NCBI GenBank assembly: GCA_029238255.1
Contig: JAQWGK010000037.1
Coordinates: forward strand, 1-38,621
Reading direction: 5' to 3'
Length of the DNA: 38,621 nucleotides
DNA from: Porticoccaceae bacterium
GTDB taxonomy: Bacteria > Pseudomonadota > Gammaproteobacteria > Pseudomonadales > Porticoccaceae
Shown here: positions 7,378 to 14,754 of the stretch, in pieces
How the letters are laid out: every line of letters starts with the position of its first letter
Numbering within the stretch: position 1 is the stretch's first letter
Translations under genes and position numbers: made by a program
Notes under the pieces: model-generated
What the model saw: the letters and a program-made list of their open reading frames with translations, nothing else
Told to the model about the DNA's origin: nothing
Databases searched by the model: none

Positions 7378-8064
7378 GTGGAACAAAGTATTCTTAGCGA
7401 ATTTGACCTCGACCTGTCTACTGTTTCCATTCCTAAATATATTGCTATTGAAGGCCCAATCGGCATTGGCAAAACCACATTAGCCAAACGCCTGGCCAGT
7501 TCATTTAACTATGAAACCATGCTTGAAGACGCTGAAGAGAATCCATTTCTCGAGCGCTTTTATCAGGATCGGCGTGGCAATGCTCTGCCAACCCAACTGT
7601 TTTTCCTGTTTCAACGGATTCGTAAACTGGAAGCCCTGCGACAGGGTGATATTTTTCAGGAAGTGCGCATCTCGGATTTTCTGATCGAAAAAGATCCGCT
7701 CTTTGCACGAATTACACTGGACGATGACGAGTTTCGACTCTACCAAAACGTCTATGAAAATATTATCACTGACCTGCCAAAGCCGGATCTGGTTATCTAC
7801 CTGCAGGCGCCGACAGAAACCCTCTATGACCGGGTTCAACTGCGTGGACTGCCCAGTGAAAAAGCGATAGAGCACAGCTACCTGCAGCAGCTAAATGATG
7901 CCTATACTCAATTTTTCTACTATTACGACGACACGCCATTGCTGATTGTAAATACGGCGGCGATCAATCTGGCTGAAGGCAGCCACGATTACAATAATCT
8001 GGTTCAGTATATGTTGCAGATTAACTCTGGCCGCCACTATTACAATCCTCACCCCCTGCAATAA
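7378..8064 (+). CDS. Deoxynucleoside kinase family protein
   Basis: A 228-residue kinase of the dNK/thymidine-kinase-2-like family, which phosphorylates deoxynucleosides in salvage. Seen: the P-loop GPIGIGKTT (26-34), a conserved Glu-rich stretch after it (EENPFLERFYQD), an ISDF segment where the family has the DRS-like motif, and an arginine-containing lid (DRVQLRGLPSEKAIE). Which deoxynucleoside it uses cannot be read from the sequence. The start is GTG at 7378, supported by GGGAG six bases upstream. An ATG two bases earlier is in the wrong frame. It sits between folK and panB in a cofactor cluster, probably one transcript with 59-base gaps either side. The link to folate/thymidylate supply is an inference. 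Confidence 0.85.
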   Translation: MEQSILSEFDLDLSTVSIPKYIAIEGPIGIGKTTLAKRLASSFNYETMLEDAEENPFLERFYQDRRGNALPTQLFFLFQRIRKLEALRQGDIFQEVRISDFLIEKDPLFARITLDDDEFRLYQNVYENIITDLPKPDLVIYLQAPTETLYDRVQLRGLPSEKAIEHSYLQQLNDAYTQFFYYYDDTPLLIVNTAAINLAEGSHDYNNLVQYMLQINSGRHYYNPHPLQ

Positions 8065-8123
8065 AACAGCTATACTCACTCAACTGTTTACCATTCAAAC
8101 CCGTCTGAGGGCAGATCAATACA

Positions 8124-8915
8124 ATGAAGACTACAACTGCTAGCAGCCTGTCGGCAATGAAAGCCAACGGCGAAAAATTTGCCGTTATTACCGCCTACGA
8201 CTTTACCTTTTCAAAGCTAATTGAAAATGCCGCGATTGAAGTGGTGCTAGTCGGCGATTCTCTGGGTAATGTTATTCAGGGCCGCGACAGTACCATCCCA
8301 GTGACAGTGGATGAGATGGCCTACCACACTGAAGCGGTTAAGCGCGGCAATGAACGCGCGCTGCTAATTACCGATATGCCCTTTATGTCCTATGCCACTG
8401 AAGCTCAGGCACTGGAAAATGCTGCAGTACTAATGCAGGCCGGCGCACAGATGGTTAAATTGGAGGGCGGCGAATGGCTGGCCGATACAGTTCACCTGCT
8501 GACCGAGCGCGGCATTCCCGTCTGTGGTCATGTGGGTCTGACACCCCAGTCGGTGCATAAACTGGGGGGCTATAAGATTCAGGGCAAAGAACAGCAGGCT
8601 GCCGCGCAGATGATTGCCGATGCCAAAGCTCTTGAGAGTGCTGGCGCAGAATTAATTGTTGTTGAATGTGTACCCTCATCACTGGGTCGTGAACTATCAG
8701 AGGCTGTGGATATTCCGGTAATCGGAATTGGTGCCGGCCCGGATACCGATGCCCAGGTTTTGGTCTTGCAGGATATGCTCGGAATTTCTCAGCGCTTGCC
8801 GAGCTTTTCAAAGAATTTTCTCGACGAAAGCTCTGGCATTGAAGAGGCTATTACTGCCTATGGCAATGCAGTCCGCTCTGGCAGTTTCCCGGGGCCAGAA
8901 CACTGTTTTAAATAA
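8124..8915 (+). CDS. panB: 3-methyl-2-oxobutanoate hydroxymethyltransferase
   Basis: PanB makes ketopantoate from alpha-ketoisovalerate and 5,10-methylenetetrahydrofolate, the first committed step to pantothenate and CoA. It has 263 residues, the usual size. Seen: the TIM-barrel metal and substrate residues in VLVGDSLGNV (Asp45, Ser46), ITDMPF (Asp84), MVKLEGG (Lys112, Glu114), the CGHVGLTPQ loop, and the catalytic Glu181 in VVECVP. In Pseudomonas and E. coli panC usually follows. Here a glutathione peroxidase follows instead and no panC lies in the window. The methylene-folate substrate ties it loosely to folK upstream. Confidence 0.96.
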   Translation: MKTTTASSLSAMKANGEKFAVITAYDFTFSKLIENAAIEVVLVGDSLGNVIQGRDSTIPVTVDEMAYHTEAVKRGNERALLITDMPFMSYATEAQALENAAVLMQAGAQMVKLEGGEWLADTVHLLTERGIPVCGHVGLTPQSVHKLGGYKIQGKEQQAAAQMIADAKALESAGAELIVVECVPSSLGRELSEAVDIPVIGIGAGPDTDAQVLVLQDMLGISQRLPSFSKNFLDESSGIEEAITAYGNAVRSGSFPGPEHCFK

Positions 8916-8950
8916 GAGCTTTAAATAAAAGCTTTAAAAAAGAGATAAAC

Positions 8951-9430
8951 ATGACTAATTCCATCTACGATTTCAGCGTGCCAAACAGTGCTGGCGAAGA
9001 GATTTCTCTGCAGGACTATCAGGGAAAAGTAATACTGATCGTCAATACCGCCAGTAAATGTGGCTTTACCTCCCAGTACAGCGGCCTGCAGGAACTCTAT
9101 GATCAATTTAAAGATCAGGGGTTAGTGGTTATCGCCCTGCCCTGCAATCAGTTTGGAGGTCAGGAGCCCGGATCTAACGCTGAAGTTCAGGAGTTCTGCC
9201 AACTTAATTATGGTCTGAGCTTTCCGGTGATGGGCAAAATTGAGGTCAATGGCAATGACCAGCACCCCCTCTACAGTTTCCTGAAAAGTCAGGCTGGCGG
9301 CCTGCTCAACGACAATATCAAATGGAACTTCACCAAGTTTTTAGTCGATCGTGAAGGCAATGTCGTCAAGCGTTATGGCTCAGTCCGCAAACCTGCTGTG
9401 ATTGCGGCGGATATTCAAAAGCTTTTGTAA
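8951..9430 (+). CDS. Glutathione peroxidase family thiol peroxidase
   Basis: A 159-residue cysteine-type peroxidase of the GPX/BtuE family, reducing hydrogen peroxide and lipid hydroperoxides with thioredoxin or glutathione. Seen: the peroxidatic Cys37 in NTASKCGFT, Gln71 in NQFGGQEPG, Trp125-Asn126 in KWNFTKF, and a second Cys83 (EFCQLNYG) where thioredoxin-dependent members keep the resolving cysteine. Thioredoxin is therefore the likelier reductant (inference). No signal peptide, so cytoplasmic. It lies 35 bases behind panB and may be carried on the same transcript. It ends 18 bases before the convergent DUF2235 gene. Confidence 0.93.
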   Translation: MTNSIYDFSVPNSAGEEISLQDYQGKVILIVNTASKCGFTSQYSGLQELYDQFKDQGLVVIALPCNQFGGQEPGSNAEVQEFCQLNYGLSFPVMGKIEVNGNDQHPLYSFLKSQAGGLLNDNIKWNFTKFLVDREGNVVKRYGSVRKPAVIAADIQKLL

Positions 9431-9448
9431 ACCGAGGGCTTTTGTAAA

Positions 9449-10480
9449 TCAATCCACCAGCTGGGGCCAACCCTGAGCCTGAACAAAGTCCTTTAAGTTC
9501 TTCGGTCGGTATTTATCATCCGCCTGCCAGCGCTGTTTTACCGAGCGGTGAATTAAAACCTCGCCACTACCATGATCTATAGGACGGTGAAACGGCCGCT
9601 TGGAACGATAGATATGCTTTCTCGACTGATGCAGTTTGGCGGTAGCACTGGGCTTTAAGCTGTTAGCCAGATGCTGTTCAATTTGTAGCCCCTCAGCTCT
9701 AGCCTGTTTGGCCATCCACTGCATAGGAATATCTGACAGCAACCCACCATCGGCATCCGCCGGATAACTGCCCCCGACATTACTGTGCACACCACAAAAC
9801 CATACCTGCTTTAGGCTCATGCCCTGCCGCGGTTGCCAGATGGTTGGCTCAAAGTCCGAGCGCAACTCATCAATCGCCAGCGCATGGCGGGCCACCTTAA
9901 TATTGGCCCCCATTTTAGTATCGTGAAATTCGTCCTCACGGTCCATCAGGCCGAGAAAGGAAAAAGGCACCCCCAGCGCACCGACCGTATCCCAGACCCC
10001 GACAAAAGTGATATTGCGATTGGCATGGGAGTGCTGGCTGCGAAATTTAACCGAAGCTTCACCGCCAGGGCGAAAGGCTTTTCCGGGCTTTTTATAATGG
10101 GCAAAGGCACTTTCGATCAATCGGGCATCGGCGCGTTTGAGAATGCCGCAGTTATTAATTAGCCCACATAGACTCCGCACTGTATAGGCGCCACGGCTAA
10201 ATCCAAACAGATAGATCTCATCTCCGGGCGAGTAGTTCTGAACAATGTAGCGGTAGTCATCCATAATATTTTTATTGATGCCTTTACCGGTTACACCACC
10301 GCCTACTGAGGAGTAGTAAGAACCCACACCCCAGTCGTAAAAAACCTGTTGGGGTGTTCCATCCGTGGCTGTGGGTTTAATGCTTCTGGCGAGTTTTAAA
10401 ACATTGGTGGGTTGATCTTTTTCGAGGTCTTTTTCTGGACGGTTCCATGTGCCATCGGCACAGATAACTATGCGCTTCAT
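9449..10480 (-). CDS. DUF2235 alpha/beta-hydrolase (Tle1-like phospholipase fold)
   Basis: A 343-residue DUF2235 protein. Seen: the opening IVICADGTWN, the nucleophile elbow GFSRG with Ser95, Asp164 in VGVWDTVGALG and His232 in CGVHSNVGG, all characteristic of the family and forming the likely Ser-Asp-His triad. Type VI secretion Tle1 effectors are phospholipases of this family, but many chromosomal members have no known role. There is no signal peptide, and no vgrG, PAAR or immunity gene is nearby, so an effector role is unsupported. A good ribosome site (AGGAG, six bases before the ATG) is present. A hairpin separates it from the small membrane gene upstream on the same strand. Confidence 0.85.
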   Translation of the reverse strand: MKRIVICADGTWNRPEKDLEKDQPTNVLKLARSIKPTATDGTPQQVFYDWGVGSYYSSVGGGVTGKGINKNIMDDYRYIVQNYSPGDEIYLFGFSRGAYTVRSLCGLINNCGILKRADARLIESAFAHYKKPGKAFRPGGEASVKFRSQHSHANRNITFVGVWDTVGALGVPFSFLGLMDREDEFHDTKMGANIKVARHALAIDELRSDFEPTIWQPRQGMSLKQVWFCGVHSNVGGSYPADADGGLLSDIPMQWMAKQARAEGLQIEQHLANSLKPSATAKLHQSRKHIYRSKRPFHRPIDHGSGEVLIHRSVKQRWQADDKYRPKNLKDFVQAQGWPQLVD

Positions 10481-10512
10481 ATCAATCTCCTACTTCCCTG
10501 TAGTTTTACAGT

Positions 10513-10547
10513 AATAAAATCCATCCCGATTAAAGCAATCGGGATGG
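10513..10547 (-). terminator. Hairpin terminator between the small membrane gene and the DUF2235 gene
   Basis: A perfect 11-bp stem (10521-10531 with 10537-10547, loop of five) followed on the minus strand by ATTTTATTA. It lies after the stop of the 111-residue gene and before the DUF2235 start. It may end the first transcript or lower read-through into the second gene. On the plus strand a T7 run begins nine bases past the stem, too far for a classic terminator. Confidence 0.7.
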
Positions 10548-10561
10548 GGACTCCAATTTTT

Positions 10562-10897
10562 TTAACAGGCGGCTAAACGCACCAGCCATGGCCAGGAGGC
10601 CTTGAGCGCGGCATAGGTGGGGAAGCCATAGGTGGCAGCGGCACCGGCTGCATTGGCCGCGTAGTGAGCCTTGATAGCACAGGTAAATGCGTGAAAGGCC
10701 GCGGCTCCAATCAGCGCCAACAATGCGGCAGCACCGAGAACAATCAGTGCGGCAATCAGCGGCGGCAGGGGTGCAAATAAAATCACGGCAGCAATTACTA
10801 CCAGTCCAATAGCGACCTGATAAACAACTTGAAATAACGCGGGGATTTTTTTCGAGATAACGAATTGAGGGTCTGTTTTTGGGGTTTCGTTTGGCAT
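10562..10897 (-). CDS. Small two-helix membrane protein of unknown function
   Basis: A 111-residue frame with a strong Shine-Dalgarno (AAGGAG, seven bases before the ATG). A charged N-terminus is followed by a long hydrophobic, Ala/Leu/Ile-rich region (about 28-72) that can form two transmembrane helices, and then an Ala-rich tail with His, Cys and aromatic residues. I do not recognise the family. It lies directly upstream of the DUF2235 gene on the same strand, with a hairpin between. A functional pairing such as enzyme and membrane partner is possible but not shown. Confidence 0.65.
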   Translation of the reverse strand: MPNETPKTDPQFVISKKIPALFQVVYQVAIGLVVIAAVILFAPLPPLIAALIVLGAAALLALIGAAAFHAFTCAIKAHYAANAAGAAATYGFPTYAALKASWPWLVRLAAC

Positions 10898-11132
10898 ATT
10901 ACTTCTCCTTATAAAATAAAGTTGAGTCGAATTGACCTAATTTATTTTGCTCTTACCACTAATTCCTATAACGCCCATATCTCTTCCAAATCCCAAAATT
11001 GATAATTAGGGCAAATTAAAGGGGAAAATAAGAGAATTATTTCAGTGGTGATTCCTTGAACACTTCAAACGAGTCTAGTCGAGTAATTTGGAGATTGCCA
11101 AATCACCCGACGAACGGTAGCCGAGCCGCTGA

Positions 11133-11540
11133 TCAGGTCAGCGGTTTTACATACAGAACCAGATTGTGGCCGACCAGCTGATAGCCATTTTTAGCGGCTA
11201 TGCGCTCTTGCAGCTTTTCAATCTCCGCATCGTGAAACTCAATAACTTTGCCAGATTCGGTACAGACCATATGGTCGTGATGTTCACCGCGGTCAATCTC
11301 ATAGACCGCAGGCCCATTGTCAAAGTTGTGTCTTTCAATAAGACCCGCCGCTTCGAATTGGGTGAGCACTCGGTAGACCGTGGCAATACCCACATCTTCA
11401 CCGGCATCACGCAATGCCTGATAGATATCTTCGGCTGTCATATGACGATTGAGGCAGTTTTCGAGAATCTGTAAAATTTTAATTCTCGGTACGGTGACCT
11501 TTAGACCGACTTTTTTTAATTCTTGATCTTCTAGAGTCAT
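11133..11540 (-). CDS. fur: Ferric uptake regulator
   Basis: Fur is the iron-sensing repressor of iron-uptake genes. The 135-residue protein has the winged-helix DNA-binding domain (GLKVTVPRIKIL, then GIATVYRVLTQFEAAG) and the metal-binding dimerisation domain with HHDH (87-90) and Glu101. The second Cys of the enterobacterial CxxC zinc site is missing (CTESG here). Pseudomonas Fur likewise has a single Cys, so this is a lineage trait, not damage. It is divergent from bamE across 70 bases, the same pairing as in Pseudomonas (fur-omlA). The stop codon lies in the loop of a 7-bp hairpin (11126-11144). Confidence 0.96.
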   Translation of the reverse strand: MTLEDQELKKVGLKVTVPRIKILQILENCLNRHMTAEDIYQALRDAGEDVGIATVYRVLTQFEAAGLIERHNFDNGPAVYEIDRGEHHDHMVCTESGKVIEFHDAEIEKLQERIAAKNGYQLVGHNLVLYVKPLT

Positions 11541-11610
11541 GATTAGCTCTTCTCTATGTTAGTCGCATTGGGTATTATCCCCATTCGCGCAACTAACTGG
11601 AACCCCACAG
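11541..11610. promoter_or_regulatory. Divergent fur/bamE promoter region
   Basis: This 70-base gap must hold both promoters. On the minus strand a GATAAT -10 box stands 17 bases after a weak TTCCAG; on the plus strand a TATTAT box overlaps it. No full 19-base Fur box is visible, so autoregulation is not supported by sequence. Confidence 0.35.
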
Positions 11611-11964
11611 ATGCGAATAGTTCTACTTTGTTTGATTAGTTTATCTCTTCTTGCCACCGGCTGTAGCTGGGTGAAGTTTCCCGGCGTACACAAAGTTGAT
11701 GTACAGCAGGGTAATATCGTCGATCAGGAGATGATTGATAAACTGCGTCCGGGCATGACCAAATCTCAGGTACGCTTTGTGTTGGGCACACCACTGGTAG
11801 TTGATACCTTTAACCAGTCGCGCTGGGATTATTATTACAATCGAGTGACCTCTGCAGGCAAAGAGACTCAGGAACAGGTCACGATCTTTTTCAATGCTGA
11901 AGAGCAGCTTGAACGCATGACTGGCGACTACCTGCCAACCACGGCAATCCCCGAAGCCAAATAG
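11611..11964 (+). CDS. bamE: Outer membrane protein assembly factor BamE (SmpA/OmlA) lipoprotein
   Basis: BamE is a small lipoprotein of the BAM complex that inserts beta-barrel proteins into the outer membrane. Of 117 residues, 1-17 are a lipoprotein signal ending in the lipobox LATGC with Cys18 as lipid anchor. The mature part carries the SmpA/OmlA signature LRPGMTKSQVRFVLGTP and a WDYYY stretch. The sequence context (fur divergent, rnfH-ratA convergent, then smpB) is the conserved gammaproteobacterial neighbourhood. A probable terminator follows within the rnfH end. Confidence 0.95.
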   Translation: MRIVLLCLISLSLLATGCSWVKFPGVHKVDVQQGNIVDQEMIDKLRPGMTKSQVRFVLGTPLVVDTFNQSRWDYYYNRVTSAGKETQEQVTIFFNAEEQLERMTGDYLPTTAIPEAK

Positions 11965-11975
11965 ATTCCAGAATT

Positions 11976-12004
11976 AGAGCAGATTAGCCTTCCTGCTCTT
12001 TTTT
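11976..12004 (+). terminator. Probable bamE terminator inside the 3' end of rnfH
   Basis: AGAGCAG (11976-11982) pairs with CTGCTCT (11993-11999) around a 10-base loop, followed by TTTTTC. It starts 11 bases after the bamE stop and most of it lies in the last codons of the convergent rnfH. Confidence 0.55.
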
Positions 12005-12331
12005 CAGCTTGGCCTCTTCGGCGCGACGACGGCGCACTTCTTTCGGGTCAGCGATTAGAGGTCGGTAGATTTCAACCCGATCTCTCTCTTGCAGCTGGTA
12101 AGCATCCGGCTCCGGCAAACCCTTGGCGCCAAGCACCTGAGCAAAGATACCCATCTTGCTATTGGGCAGGTCAATTTCAGGAAAACTCTGCAAAATACCG
12201 GATTGTTCAACCGCTTGATAAGCGGTGGTACCGACCGCCACTTCGAGTTGTATCAGCTTCTGTTTTTCAGGCAATCCGTAAACCACCTCTACAGCGATAT
12301 TTCCTTGAGTGTTTTTTTCATTATTAGTCAT
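11984..12331 (-). CDS. rnfH: RnfH family ubiquitin-like protein
   Basis: A small RnfH (RatB) protein with a beta-grasp, ubiquitin-like fold and unknown biochemical role. It is 115 residues from the ATG at 12331. Seen: the family opening IAVEVVYGLPEKQKLIQLEV, the core KMGIFAQVLG, and DRVEIYRPLIADPKEVRRRRAEEAKLK near the end (read as two parts). An in-frame ATG at 12343 would add four residues. I prefer 12331 because GGAA lies just upstream and the overlap with ratA is then a compact 8 bases. It is translationally coupled to ratA, as in E. coli (ratAB). Confidence 0.9.
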   Translation of the reverse strand: MTNNEKNTQGNIAVEVVYGLPEKQKLIQLEVAVGTTAYQAVEQSGILQSFPEIDLPNSKMGIFAQVLGAKGLPEPDAYQLQERDRVEIYRPLIADPKEVRRRRAEEAKLKKEQEG

Positions 12332-12767
12332 TTTTGTTTCCATAAATCTGGTCGGCTCGACGACAGAGTGAGTCTACAAGCTCGTTGGCCATACTAGAGA
12401 ATAGTTTCGATGCAGCCAAGCCCACCGCCGTGCTGTTAAATTCAAATTCCAAATCCAGACTTACCTTGCAAGCCTGAGGGGTCAGCGCTTTAAATGTCCA
12501 CACCCCTTTCAAACTTTTAAACGGCCCGTCCTCAAGATTCATTTCAATAACCGAGGGAGCCTGCAATTTGTTTCTGGTCATAAAGCTGGTCTTCACACCG
12601 CCCTTTTTTAAGTCCAACCGCGCAACCATTTGCTGCTCAGTATGCTCAAACACCTCAGCGGTCTGGCAACCCTCCATAAACTGCGGATAGCTTGCCACAT
12701 CATTGACCAGATCATACATGGATTGGTCTGAGTGCATCACCAGAGCGGAGCGCTGAACAGTATTCAC
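12324..12767 (-). CDS. ratA: RatA-type START-domain protein
   Basis: A 147-residue SRPBCC/START (Coq10-like) protein. In E. coli RatA is reported to block 70S formation by binding the 50S subunit; relatives bind ubiquinone-like lipids (Coq10), so either role is possible. Seen: YDLVNDVASYPQFMEGC, the family hallmark, and DGPFKSLKGVWTFKAL; the C-terminus has the amphipathic FSSMANELVDSLCRRA helix. It overlaps rnfH downstream and starts only seven bases after the transporter gene, so all three minus-strand genes probably share a transcript. Confidence 0.9.
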   Translation of the reverse strand: MNTVQRSALVMHSDQSMYDLVNDVASYPQFMEGCQTAEVFEHTEQQMVARLDLKKGGVKTSFMTRNKLQAPSVIEMNLEDGPFKSLKGVWTFKALTPQACKVSLDLEFEFNSTAVGLAASKLFSSMANELVDSLCRRADQIYGNKND

Positions 12768-12774
12768 AGCGACC

Positions 12775-14148
12775 TCAAGAGAAGAACTTGTCGTAGATGC
12801 CCATCACAAACACAGCGGCGATGGCCACCGGTGCTATATAACGAAGAGTGAAACGCCACAGCTTCATCACCACTGGCGGCGTACCCTGCATTTCATCATC
12901 GACAAACTGTTCTTTCATCACATAGCCAACAAACAGTGCAATCAGCAGCCCGGATAGAGGCAGCATCACATTGGAGGTCAAAAAGTCGAGGAAATCGAAG
13001 AAGGTAAAGCCGGCAACTTTCGCCTCTGACCAGATATTAAATGAGAATACGCTACCTAATCCGAGCACCCAGATTCCACCGGCGATTAACAGGTTAGCCT
13101 GAACGCGAGTCATATTTTTCGCTTCGATCAACCAGGCAACTGCGGGTTCCAACAGAGAGATTGCCGAACTCCATGCAGCAATAGTCACCAGCACAAAGAA
13201 TGCCGAACCAATCAGCAAACCGCCGGGCATACTGCCAAAGGCTACCGGCAGACTAATAAACATCAATCCGGGACCAGCACCGGGCTCAAGACCCGGAGTG
13301 GCAAAAACAATCGGGAAGATTACCAACCCGGAAATAATCGCCACCATGCTGTCGAAAAAAGCCACGGTTAAAATGGTTTTACCTATATTGGCGTTCTGAG
13401 GCATATAGGCGCCGTAGGCCATAATCGCGCCCATACCAATACTGAGGGTGAAAAATGCCTGCCCCATCGCCTCGAGCAAACCCCGCCCGGTGAGCGCATC
13501 GAGATTAAAGCTAAACAGAAAATCCCAACCGGCCTGAAAATTACCGCGGAAAATACTGAAACCCAACAGTACAAACAACATCACAAATAGCAGCGGCATC
13601 AATATTTCAACAGCGATGCCGAGACCTTTTTTAACACCACCGACCACCACACCAACACAGAGCAGCAGGAAGAATGTCTGCCAGCCTATCAGTCGAACCG
13701 GATCAGCCAAGAGATTGCTAAACACCGCAGAGGCGGCATCACCACTGGCTCCACGCAATTCTCCGGAAGCCATGGCAAAAATATAATCCAGTGCCCAACC
13801 GGCAATCACTGCGTAGAAAGAGATAATTAACATGCCGGCAATAACCCCCAGCCAGCCGAGATTGCGCCAGGCAGAATGGGAGCCGCTTTCAGCAACCAGT
13901 TCACGCACCGAGTTAATTGGGCTCTGTCGTCCGCGACGACCCACAGCCACCTCGGCCATCATCACTGGCACGCCGATTAGTAAGATACAGGCTAGATAAG
14001 CGAGAACAAATGCACCACCACCATTGTTGCCGGCCACATAGGGAAACTTCCACATATTGCCAAGCCCAACTGCCGAGCCAGTAGCCGCCATAATAAATGT
14101 CCAGCGACTAGCCCAGGTTCCGTGCATCCCTTTTTGTTGCAAGCCCAT
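12775..14148 (-). CDS. Neurotransmitter:sodium symporter family transporter
   Basis: A 457-residue NSS/SNF-family (LeuT-fold) sodium-coupled transporter, probably for an amino acid or similar amine. Seen: the signature first helix SRWTFIMAATGSAVGLGNMW followed by KFPYVAGNNGGGAF, which forms the unwound sodium and substrate site; about 11-12 hydrophobic segments; and a short polar C-terminus. The substrate cannot be read from sequence. A strong ribosome site (GGAGAGG) stands before the ATG at 14148; Met8 is a weaker alternative. It is the first gene of the minus-strand group leading into ratA-rnfH, an unusual partner for those genes, and is divergent from smpB. Confidence 0.92.
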   Translation of the reverse strand: MGLQQKGMHGTWASRWTFIMAATGSAVGLGNMWKFPYVAGNNGGGAFVLAYLACILLIGVPVMMAEVAVGRRGRQSPINSVRELVAESGSHSAWRNLGWLGVIAGMLIISFYAVIAGWALDYIFAMASGELRGASGDAASAVFSNLLADPVRLIGWQTFFLLLCVGVVVGGVKKGLGIAVEILMPLLFVMLFVLLGFSIFRGNFQAGWDFLFSFNLDALTGRGLLEAMGQAFFTLSIGMGAIMAYGAYMPQNANIGKTILTVAFFDSMVAIISGLVIFPIVFATPGLEPGAGPGLMFISLPVAFGSMPGGLLIGSAFFVLVTIAAWSSAISLLEPAVAWLIEAKNMTRVQANLLIAGGIWVLGLGSVFSFNIWSEAKVAGFTFFDFLDFLTSNVMLPLSGLLIALFVGYVMKEQFVDDEMQGTPPVVMKLWRFTLRYIAPVAIAAVFVMGIYDKFFS

Positions 14149-14270
14149 AAAACCTCTCCAATTTTTATCCCGAATTGTAACGCTATCCCCAGAGCGATCC
14201 TAATAAAAAACGTTCTGCGCCGATGCATTTGTTTATGATAAATAGACTAGCCGACGTATAATTACCCGCT

Positions 14271-14744
14271 ATGACGAAAAAGAAACCTAAAGTCCCATCA
14301 AATACTATCGCTCTCAACAAGAAGGCGAAGCACAACTATTTCCTTGAACAAAAGTTTGAGGCGGGAATTGCTTTGATGGGCTGGGAAGTGAAAAGCCTGC
14401 GCGATGGAAAGGTCAATTTAACCGACACCTATGTTTTGATACAGAATGGTGAGGCCTATTTAATAGGTACTAATATCACTCCTCTGAAGACCGCTTCAAC
14501 CCACTATGTGACCGAACCGATCCGCTCGCGCAAACTCTTGCTCAACCGCCGCGAACTGGACAAGCTTGAAGCGGGGGTCAATCAGAAAGGTCATACCTGT
14601 GTCTGCACCGCGCTGTACTGGAAAAATCATCTGGTTAAGTGTGAGATCGCCCTTGCCAAAGGCAAGGCCGATTTCGATAAACGTCAGGATGAAAAAGAGC
14701 GCGACTGGGACCGTCAAAAGCAGCGGATTATGCGCCACTCCTAA
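14271..14744 (+). CDS. smpB: SsrA-binding protein SmpB
   Basis: SmpB partners tmRNA in trans-translation, freeing ribosomes stalled on mRNA without a stop codon. It is 157 residues, the usual size. Seen: [20 protein letters not shown], the central [19 protein letters not shown], and the basic C-terminal tail ([16 protein letters not shown], split from DKRQDE) that enters the decoding centre. The ssrA gene is often close by, but I see no tmRNA in this window. It is convergent with the AsmA-like gene 10 bases on. Confidence 0.97.
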   Translation: MTKKKPKVPSNTIALNKKAKHNYFLEQKFEAGIALMGWEVKSLRDGKVNLTDTYVLIQNGEAYLIGTNITPLKTASTHYVTEPIRSRKLLLNRRELDKLEAGVNQKGHTCVCTALYWKNHLVKCEIALAKGKADFDKRQDEKERDWDRQKQRIMRHS

Positions 14745-14754
14745 CGGATGATGT

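Noticed and set aside
11126-11144. Hairpin CCGCTGA/TCAGCGG at the end of fur
   Set aside because: It contains the fur stop codon, and no T-run follows on the minus strand. The TTTT on the other strand serves no known transcript. Not called a terminator.
14745-14754. Expected tmRNA (ssrA) next to smpB
   Set aside because: Only ten bases separate smpB from the AsmA-like gene, and no tmRNA ends are visible in the window.
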